From Harmonia axyridis (taxonomy: Eukaryota; Arthropoda; Insecta; Coleoptera; Coccinellidae): 64,000 nucleotides of DNA. Every line of letters begins with the position of its first letter. Positions within the stretch are counted from its first letter, which is position 1. A program made the position numbers and the translations under genes. Below the pieces are notes generated by a model, which saw only the letters and a program-made list of their open reading frames with translations, did not search any database and was not told where the DNA came from. Shown here one piece after another: positions 55,541 to 64,000 of this stretch. The stretch spans positions 52,700,798 to 52,764,797 of the forward strand of contig NC_059501.1 of assembly GCF_914767665.1 (NCBI RefSeq). The letters are read 5' to 3'.

Positions 55541-58450
55541 ACTATATCAGGGCATCACATTCAAACGACTGCACCAAATTGGATCATTCTTTTTATGTTG
55601 TGTTCATTACTGTCATGAGAAGGTTTATACAACAAAATATTTCCGAAAAAAATCTTACGCAAACAATCAAAGAGCTAGTTGTATAATAATTTGATACTTC
55701 CAAAGAATTATTTTGGGTTGCCTGACAGAAAGTAGTTGATTGAATTGAAACAAAAATGATTCGATTTCGAGAAACCTGGACAACTCTGTGTTCGATAATT
55801 CAATCTCGCACTCAACAGAATTACATGTTACTAAATAATTTTGCATTATATCATTAATCCTTATAATAAAACAAGAAAGAATAATTTTCGTTTCAATTCA
55901 ATATCTATCTACTTTCTGTCGGGCAACCCAAAATACATCCTCCGAAGTGTCAAATTATATAAATAAAATCACGGTCTATCGTTACAAATTTTTGGAATAA
56001 ACCTAGAATTGCTCTCTTTTTGCATGGACAGTTTTACGTTGCATGATCGAGAGTTGCTAAACCATCTGCTCTATTTATTTTATCTCCAAAAAAGGAAACC
56101 AAAATGATGTACATTATATGGCCGTTGCCCGTTGCCACGGGCGTAGCCCGAAGGGGGGGGGGAGTTCAAACCCCCCCCGAAAGGTTTAAGATGTCACAAT
56201 TTATTAAAACGAAACATGAAGTTAACAGGAGATATAGTCGTAAGTAGATAGTAATGAGATTTTTTATCAATTCTGAACATGCATTTAGGACCCCACAATT
56301 TAAAGAATTTTATTCGATCTAATTCAGTATGTTGAATTATCTGAATCTGAAGTAGTAACTTCAGATCGTTCACTTTGAAACATATTTTTTTTCAAAATCT
56401 CGAAAATATTTTTTTAATGGAATATGTAAGAAGTGAATGAAATTATCAATCTCAGTTTAATTCATTTGTAATCTGAAATCTGAATTAAATAACCTCCACG
56501 TAATCCAGTCAATTTCTGCTCACATGTGCCCCTCAAAGGAAAGTTATGGGGTAGTTTTGATTTCCTCGAACGTATGTATTTTTTTTTTTTTTGGTGCTGA
56601 ATCCCAATCTGAAGTTTAGCACCAAAATTTCGTGACAGAACATCAGAAAAAAATACAAAAAAAATTTCATCTTCTGGCGTTTTCTTCCATCAAGCTTTTT
56701 GTCCGATAAACCTGGCTCAAACGATAGTTCAAAATTGGCGTATTATATCTATCTCTGCTAACACCCAGTTGATGGGGTAGTTTCAATTTATTCAATTTAT
56801 TTTCTTTGTTTCTGGGGTGTAGAATTCGAATCTGAGGTTTGCCACCAAAATTTCATGATAAAACGCCGTTTTTTTGTATATAAACTTTCTACACCTAAAT
56901 TTGAATTTGACTACTCTGTTGTATAAATACAACGACGATATTTATTTCTTGAATATATTCATAGGAATCGATCTAAATAAATAAACTAAATTTCAAAAAG
57001 TGAAAATGCTTTTTTTTTCAAAACATACTTGAGAAATAAAACTAGTGAAAATAGACTGAATGGGTTGGCTCGTACCTATATCAAGGATTTGGGGATAATT
57101 TCCCCCTTTTTCTCGCCTCTGGATCCGCCACTGTAAGACGTCATTCAGTTGCTAATGGAATCGATTTTTTGTATAAAAAAACCTAATTAATCGATCAAAA
57201 TTGTCTCAGAACCCAAATAGTTCCTGTGATATAGGATATCGGTTCGATTGATGTGAAGATTATATCTACATTTTGGTGTAATATAAATATAATATTCTTA
57301 TATCTCATTACGTTAATTAGGCATATCATCAGTATATATGAGATGACCAATGGCATAAACCCAATTACTTACATCATTGACCTCATGCATATCGTTCTAT
57401 CAGAAATGCAGATTATTCTCATCAAGAATACAATTTATTCTTAATTTGGATTGAAGATATGACTCATAAATTCCTCTAATTATTTTGTTTTGCATAATAA
57501 ACTCGCCGGTTGAATTGAAAGATTCACATATAATTGAGTTTTTTGAACCTTTTCACAGGAACATACAAACTAGAAATCGAATGTGATGCGTTGAATTTTC
57601 AGAGATAATAACTTTCAACAATGTTCTATAAATGATGATTATATTGAGTCACGAGTTGGAATAAGTGTTTATTCAAAGGAATAGATTTGCAAATATTGTT
57701 CTCCAAATTAAATAATTTAGGTTTGCTGTTCAAATAGTTGAGGAGTGCATGGCAGTATAATATTTTATATGTATGTACATTATTTCAAAGCGCATACAAA
57801 GTTATTAATAATAAAAAATATACCTACTCATTCAGAATTGAACTAAAACTGAAAGGAATGGAAATATGCGTTTTTCTCAACTCTATATTGGAGCACTCCT
57901 AAAAAGAAAGTACCTGTTTTTCATATAAAGTTTGAGAAAATGAAGACTATTGCTCCTAGTGTTTTATAAAAATTTGTCAAATAATTGCTAGTTTGAAGGA
58001 TATGTGGACTGAAGTATATACATATAGTGGTAGGAAAACATACTTTTGAGTTTTTCAAATAAGTCATATGAATTCAAGCTATGTCAATCAAAAAGAATCT
58101 AGGTTTTTAACTGATTTGCTTATTTCATATGATAAGTCGTTAGTTGCAATAATTAAGTCCAATAAATTAAAAATTGTTCAACTTTTGTGTTGTTAATTAA
58201 TGTTAGAATTAATATTTAAAAAAAAAATCTCTTCAATAGAGACTTAGCATGTGAATATTGCATTTGTTCAATAAAATTTTGTTAGCGTTGAAATTAATCA
58301 TAGTTTTCTAAAAATAGATCAATTAAATTTGAATCCATCTTGTTTCATAGAACTTCAACCAATATAGTGAAAAAACCAAAGAGCTTTGATGTTTTTTTTC
58401 TCTCCCTACTCAATTAAATAAAACAAATGTTATTTATGTAAAATTCTGCA
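55541..58450. other. Intergenic spacer downstream of betaTub56D
   Basis: AT-rich. A possible degenerate hAT-like element spans about 56125-57133: it starts near CACGGGCGTAGCCCGAAGG with a G-run facing a C-run, and ends near CTCTGGATCCGCCACTG. No target duplication could be confirmed. No gene was recognised. Confidence 0.35.
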
Positions 58451-58456
58451 TTTATT
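58451..58456 (-). other. Candidate poly(A) signal of betaTub56D
   Basis: A minus-strand AATAAA about 410 bp past the stop codon. It would end a 3' untranslated region of roughly 430 nt (58440-58861). No better signal was seen closer to the stop. Confidence 0.45.
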
Positions 58457-58861
58457 TAAAATCTGTTATTGCAGATGAATAAAAATTTATTAACTTGCGA
58501 AACTTGCAATCTTAACAAACATATCAATCAAAATAAATAAGCATTACTCCAATGAATTTCACATTAGGACATATAAAAAATCAAACAAAGACTAGGCACA
58601 GTAAAAAACTTTTGAGGCAGCCCTATTGGTTTTGGCAGCAATGACTTGTGGCCTATCTTTTTTCAACAAAAAAGATGCAGAAAAATGTTACAATGAGTGA
58701 ATAAATGGAAATGAAAGCAACAAAAAGTCAGTCTTGAATAAGTTAAGTAATGTATTCAAAATTTACAAACCGGAATGTACAAAAAACTGTAAAATGATGT
58801 ATATAATAAAGAAACAATTTTGAATTTAAAGCTATTTTGCTTTTCGATATGAGGCAACAAT

Positions 58862-60148
58862 TTAGTTTTCATCAACTTCTGCTTCTTGATCTTCATCGAA
58901 TTCAGCATCCTCATCAGCAGTTGCCTCTTGGTATTGTTGGTATTCTGATACCAAATCATTCATGTTGGATTCAGCTTCAGTGAATTCCATCTCGTCCATA
59001 CCTTCTCCAGTGTACCAATGCAAGAAAGCCTTACGACGGAACATAGCGGTAAATTGTTCTGAGATACGTTTGAATAATTCTTGGATGGCAGTAGAGTTAC
59101 CAATGAAGGTGGCAGACATCTTCAAACCTCTTGGTGGGATGTCACACACGGCTGTTTTAACATTGTTGGGGATCCATTCAACGAAGTAGCTGCTGTTCTT
59201 GTTTTGGATATTAAGCATTTGTTCATCAACTTCCTTCATAGACATCCTTCCTCTGAATACAGCTGCTACAGTCAAGTATCTACCATGTCTTGGATCGCAG
59301 GCAGCCATCATGTTTTTAGCGTCAAACATTTGTTGGGTGAGTTCAGGAACTGTCAGGGCTCTGTATTGTTGACTGCCACGGGATGTCAATGGTGCAAAAC
59401 CTGGCATGAAGAAGTGGAGACGAGGGAATGGTACCATGTTCACTGCTAATTTTCTAAGATCGGCGTTCAATTGACCTGGGAACCTAAGACATGTTGTGAC
59501 TCCAGACATTGTGAGGGAAACTAAATGGTTCAAATCTCCGTAAGTTGGGGTGGTCAATTTCAAAGTTCTAAAGCAGATGTCATAGAGAGCTTCATTATCA
59601 ATACAGTATGTTTCATCGGTATTTTCAACAAGTTGGTGGACTGACAGAGTTGCATTGTAGGGTTCTACTACAGTATCAGATACTTTTGGCGAGGGTACAA
59701 CTGAATACGTGTTCATAATTCTGTCTGGATATTCTTCCCTAATTTTAGAGATCAGCAAGGTACCCATACCAGAACCGGTACCACCTCCAAGTGAGTGTGT
59801 GAGTTGGAAACCTTGTAGACAGTCACATGATTCTGCTTCTTTACGTACAACATCCAAAACTGAATCAACTAATTCAGCACCTTCTGTGTAATGACCTTTG
59901 GCCCAATTGTTACCAGCGCCAGACTGTCCAAAGACGAAATTGTCAGGTCTAAATATTTGTCCAAAGGGTCCGGAACGGACAGAATCCATGGTACCAGGTT
60001 CCAAATCAACCAAGATAGCACGGGGTACATATTTGCCTCCAGATGCTTCATTGTAGTATACATTGATTCTTTCCAGCTGGAGGTCAGAATCTCCATGGTA
60101 GGCTCCGGTAGGGTCAATTCCATGTTCATCAGAGATGATTTCCCAGAA
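58862..60148 (-). CDS. betaTub56D: Beta-1 tubulin (betaTub56D type), 5'-partial
   Basis: One 1,287-nt exon (428 residues plus stop) begins after acceptor CTCCTTTCAG with FWEIISDEHGIDPTGAYHGD. It lacks only the first 19 residues, which would complete the usual 447-residue beta-1 tubulin. It encodes the general beta-tubulin that pairs with alpha-tubulin. EASGGKYVPR is uninterrupted, so there is no six-residue insertion and no intron there, unlike the neighbouring beta-3 gene. SGPFGQIFRPDNF, GGGTGSG, MPGFAPLTSRG and an acidic tail ending AEVDEN are all canonical. Exon 1 (the MREI start) was not found in the 3.85 kb to the window edge, so intron 1 is longer than that. It lies in the same orientation as betaTub60D, about 25 kb upstream of that gene's start. 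Confidence 0.96.
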   Translation of the reverse strand, partial: FWEIISDEHGIDPTGAYHGDSDLQLERINVYYNEASGGKYVPRAILVDLEPGTMDSVRSGPFGQIFRPDNFVFGQSGAGNNWAKGHYTEGAELVDSVLDVVRKEAESCDCLQGFQLTHSLGGGTGSGMGTLLISKIREEYPDRIMNTYSVVPSPKVSDTVVEPYNATLSVHQLVENTDETYCIDNEALYDICFRTLKLTTPTYGDLNHLVSLTMSGVTTCLRFPGQLNADLRKLAVNMVPFPRLHFFMPGFAPLTSRGSQQYRALTVPELTQQMFDAKNMMAACDPRHGRYLTVAAVFRGRMSMKEVDEQMLNIQNKNSSYFVEWIPNNVKTAVCDIPPRGLKMSATFIGNSTAIQELFKRISEQFTAMFRRKAFLHWYTGEGMDEMEFTEAESNMNDLVSEYQQYQEATADEDAEFDEDQEAEVDEN

Positions 60149-63100
60149 CTGAAAGGAGAATAGTTATTAGAAAGAGTGAAATTTATCAATTATTCTTCAT
60201 TACATGTTTGAAGCAAATAGGGAATGTTTATCAAATCATAAAAATTATTCTTCTCAACAGTATTTGAATAGCCACTGAAGAAATAGGTTAGAAGTGATCA
60301 GAGTTGTTTGATTTCAATATATTCATTTGGAATATTTCATCAAAGTTTCGCAACACAGGGTGATTTTGAAATTTACCCAATTCATATTGTTATTAATACT
60401 CCTCTTGAGTTTTGCAGTTTTAAAATTCGTAAATTGAATGGAATATTTATGTTAAATTATTTTGTGAGTCCTAAGTAATTCTTTGTGTGGAATATTCTGC
60501 GTCAAAAATTTGGAATCAGTTTTAAAAAAGGACTTCAAAACTTCGAATTACTTTTTTAGATGCTTAATAAAAGAATTTTTTTCAAAATTTAAATGCGACT
60601 TTTTTAGCATATTAGGTAACCGGTAAACAATCTAAGATTGGCTAATTCCATCTACTTGCTCAAGATTTGAATTAATATACGTATTTATATTATGATAGTA
60701 ATTTTTTATTCATGAGGATTCATATAAAATTAATAAATATGATTCATTACAATAATAATACTTTGAAGGTATAATTTGTTTCAATTATTTGTAATAATCC
60801 ATTGGCTATCAATTTCTTAGAACTTCCAATTGTTCAGATTGAAATGAAAAATAACAGAACTTTGTATTAAATCGCTATGTATATACTAAAAATGTTGAGA
60901 TCTCAATCCTCAACATGCAAAAAAAGTTTAATGTTTATTTCTCCAAAGTAATTTTTCAAGAAGAAATTCCATTCGATTCAATTCCGTATCACAAGTCAGC
61001 GAAATTTACGTATGCTTATAAACTTATAAAGGTTTATAAATGAAAACATAATTTTTGTTTCTGATGTCCTTCCAATTTGCTAATCATCAGATATGAAAAA
61101 ATCGATAATCGATAAAAATACGACAATTTCTCAAACAGAATGAATGCATTCAAATAAAATATAATTGTTAGATATGGAAAAATCAATAATCGACAAAAAC
61201 ACGAAAATTTATATATATAAAATTTCGTAATTAACGTAACAGTTACATTTGGTCGAACCATCTACCGAATCAACACGTATCGTGTGAAGAAGTGTAAGAC
61301 TAGAGAGGCTGCAAAAGTCATTCACCTAAGAGTAATCATCGTAAATGACCTACATCAAAGAATCATTAGTTTTAAGACTAATTAACGCACGTTCCGGATA
61401 TTCACAACAGCTTGGAACCGACCGCATTGAAACATCGGAATACTTCCGGCTTAATGCTTTGGACTGAAGCCAAACTCCGCAATTTACCGATATTTTAATG
61501 GAAGCGTGTTGACGCGGCTTACACTTTGATAAAAAAAAAACTCATTCCAAATTTAACATTTTGAAAATCTTAAATCAGTTGATTAACTATCCAAATTTTA
61601 GAAATAATATTCCAGGATCATATTCACTTCCTACTAGGCTTTTTAGCCAGAAAATTTTTATGAGAATGTGATTTTAATTATCGACTGGTGCGAAGTTTTC
61701 AAGTTTTTTTTTCTCGAAGGGGAAAACTTATTTTATGGACAAAAAAGTATTTGATAGAATGCGTTTTCTTCTCAGTATCTTATCTTAAAATTGGGGAGAA
61801 ATATAATTAATAATTTCCAAGATCTATACTAGTATAAAAGGCCGGGAATATTTCCAAAATACCACAATAAGTATTTTTCCAACTTTCCTATCTTTCCCAA
61901 TATGGTCAATGCGTACAAGGCCTATCAGAGTAGGCGAAAAATAGTAGTAGCAACTGGTTTACAGACAAATAAGGTAATGAAAGTCCAACTTATCATAAAC
62001 TGGCAATGACTGAATTTTACGACTGGTTGCAGTCATTTCTATATATAGATAGTACTTCATCAGAATCCTCTTGCGTAACGCCATCTCAAACGACATAATT
62101 AATTGGAGACGTCCAACATTATATTATTGTGATGAAAAAGAGCACATTATTTAAAAGGGATGAAACTAGAATCGACTGAAAGACTTTCTCCCCCTTCATC
62201 AATAAAGTTAATCGGATGGAGATTTATAATTGTGTATATTTTCTTGTATAAAAATCCATAACTAATTTCATATTCCTGAACATGCAAACGTTTAGGATTG
62301 GAAAAACTTCCGGCGACGCAGGAAGCGTCTCATATGCGGAACGGGGTTTGGTTTACGTAATAATAGAATGACGTCATCCGAGAAATATATTCGTACCAAA
62401 AGGGGCATGGAACGAAATTAATTAAGATGATTCAAATTTATAACCATAATTACAATATGGCTCATGCTGGTATCCTACCAATATTTTCAGGGATTTCGAA
62501 AGAATACACTGAACAATAAACTATGTTTTAATTATTTTAATAGATTTAATTTTCACTGCGCGACAGTGACTAATTTTTTTGTCAATTGGAACGAAAAACA
62601 GTACTCGAATGAACAAATAAGTTTATTCATTTCTAGCTTAAATCTAACTTTTTCGAAAGGTAATTTGGAGAAATTTGTAATTAATTTATTATCAGTGGAT
62701 TTTAAGAAAAAGCTCCGCTAATGCTTCATTAGAAGAACTATATCAGAAAAAAACAATTTGTTTTTGAATGAAAATATCAGGGTAACATAAGACTAGACAG
62801 GTGCAATGCGGGTTGAAAGTCGATCTTTCCTTGGAATAATTCCCCTCGCCCTCCCTTCTACCTATCAAGATGCCCTCTAGAGGCCAGACATGCCCTATCG
62901 ATTTTCATAGAATTTGGACACCGCCCAAATGTTGTCTGCGGCAAATATTGACTATGCTCGAAAACATGTTTCTCTGAAAACTGAATCATTCTTTAGGTAT
63001 TTTCATTTTCTAATATATTTATGTAATTTACTAGGAATTACTGTATTGAATTAATCTATTCAAGCAGAATTACATCTAAATAAAGTTGAATAGCACTAAA

Positions 63101-64000
63101 GTAAAGGGTGCTTGTTTGCACAGGGTCTTTATAAATGATTGTAACATCGTGATGGTCTTTGAAAATGTTTTAATTTACTCATCGCGGGTTTGGTGATAAG
63201 TTTACAAAATCTGAATAAGAATTGATAGTGAAAAATATACGATTGCCAATGTATATGTATTTATATGTAAATGATTTTAACATTGAAGTGACGTTTGAGC
63301 TATTTTTTACCGCCTTCCACAAATACTGGCAAATATTCTATAAAATAGAAGTTTGATTCTATTTTATAAAATAGAATCAAAATTCGATTTTATAGAATAG
63401 TTGCCAGTATTTGTGGAAAGCGGTAAAACATAGCTCAAACAATCACTTACATATAAAAACCCTGTATATACTCGATTTATTAATACTTAACCCTTGACTT
63501 TTCTTATCAGTGAACCAAATTGTCGCAGATATCTCAAGTCAAAAACAAAAATGATACCTATTTCAAATTTTGGAATTTGCCAGTCTATAAGGGATTCGAT
63601 ATAACTTAATATCTTCTACCAGTTCAACCCTTTCAATATACTCGTAGTTTATGAATTTTATTACATGAGAACACAATTGAATTTATCGGGAATAATGACT
63701 ATTAACGAAGTAGATACAAAGAAAATCAATAACTATAAATTTAACGGAATATGCCATTTTTGCATATCAAAAGACCGGTTCTTGAAATGCTAAGAAAACT
63801 TTGAATACCTTTCACAATGGACCCCCACCCGAAGAGCATTGAAAATAGGTCCATTGGAAAGGATGCCAAGATAATGAAACGTTGAACCCACCCAGGAAAT
63901 GCGTTCTTTCTATTTGCATAGAATAAAAGATGTCTGCCAAAAAATATAAGTGAACCGGTGTCAGACAGTTAAAATGAATACCAATGCGTATTAGAAGGGC
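60149..64000 (-). other. betaTub56D: betaTub56D intron 1 (partial)
   Basis: The intron runs from the acceptor at 60149 beyond the window end. A direct repeat of about 41 bp lies at about 61090-61131 and 61172-61211 (AGATATGnAAAAATCnATAA). A MITE lies at 63120-63469. A lone ACAGGGTGATTTTGAAATTT end is at about 60355. The rest shows nothing I can name. Confidence 0.75.
63120..63469. mobile_element. MITE with ACAGGGTCTTTATA ends and AT-rich hairpin core
   Basis: The left end is ACAGGGTCTTTATAAATGAT; the right end is the inverse of TACAGGGTTTTTATATGTAA. The inner arms TTCCACAAATACTGGCAA and TTGCCAGTATTTGTGGAA flank a core of ATTCTATAAAAT-type repeats in both orientations. Confidence 0.7.

Noticed and set aside
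58962..60189. Plus- and minus-strand open frames overlapping the beta-1 tubulin exon
   Set aside because: They are out-of-frame or antisense readings of the conserved tubulin coding sequence.
60149..64000. First coding exon (MREI...) of the beta-1 tubulin gene
   Set aside because: Searched by eye on the minus strand for the conserved start and the AAG|GT junction; not present, so it is assumed to lie beyond the window.
1..64000. CRISPR arrays, bacterial operons, prophage or viral genes
   Set aside because: Nothing of the kind is present. Introns, poly(A) signals, mariner and LINE relics all point to nuclear insect DNA, and the short repeats seen are hairpins and transposon ends without regular spacer structure.

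Overview
This window looks like insect nuclear DNA. It is AT-rich, gene-sparse and crowded with transposon relics, and it carries two intron-containing beta-tubulin genes. The order of insect cannot be settled from the sequence alone. I see no bacterial, plasmid or viral genes.

Four protein-coding loci are supported. (1) At the left, a minus-strand gene for an unrecognised multi-pass membrane protein, with three phase-0 exons at 4817-4662, 4476-4309 and 3224-3123; its 3' end was not found. (2) Facing away from it, the last two exons of an unrecognised plus-strand gene (5423-5487, 5864-6237). (3) A complete minus-strand beta-3 tubulin (betaTub60D type): coding exons 33956-33900, 16521-16413 and 11606-10411, 453 residues, with introns of 17.4 and 4.8 kb. 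(4) At the right, all but the first coding exon of a minus-strand beta-1 tubulin (betaTub56D type, 60148-58862). The two tubulin genes are in the same orientation, about 25 kb apart.

Most of the rest is mobile DNA. The clearest case is a complete 1,286-bp Mos1-type mariner (34354-35639) with an uninterrupted transposase, an intact D156/D249/D284 triad and a TA target duplication. It sits 397 bp upstream of the betaTub60D start codon. There are five broken Tc1/mariner transposase genes (about 1500-2560, 20855-21408, 41750-42260, 42525-43719, 46680-47165) and a 2.06-kb element with very long terminal repeats (48328-50389). Two non-LTR reverse-transcriptase fragments occur at about 8600-8900 and 36001-36360, and a hAT-type MITE with an 8-bp target duplication lies at 41370-41563. 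Many foldback/MITE elements have TA-flanked ends beginning TACAGGG. A second short dispersed family, recognisable by GAGCGCTC, is present in at least eight copies, two of which have been split by later insertions.

No new multi-gene system was found. The most interesting points are the potentially active mariner next to the beta-3 tubulin promoter, the unusual lateral-contact loops of that tubulin, the nesting of elements inside one another (including a MITE at the exact centre of a palindrome), and two unidentified genes defined by splice-site and phase agreement.
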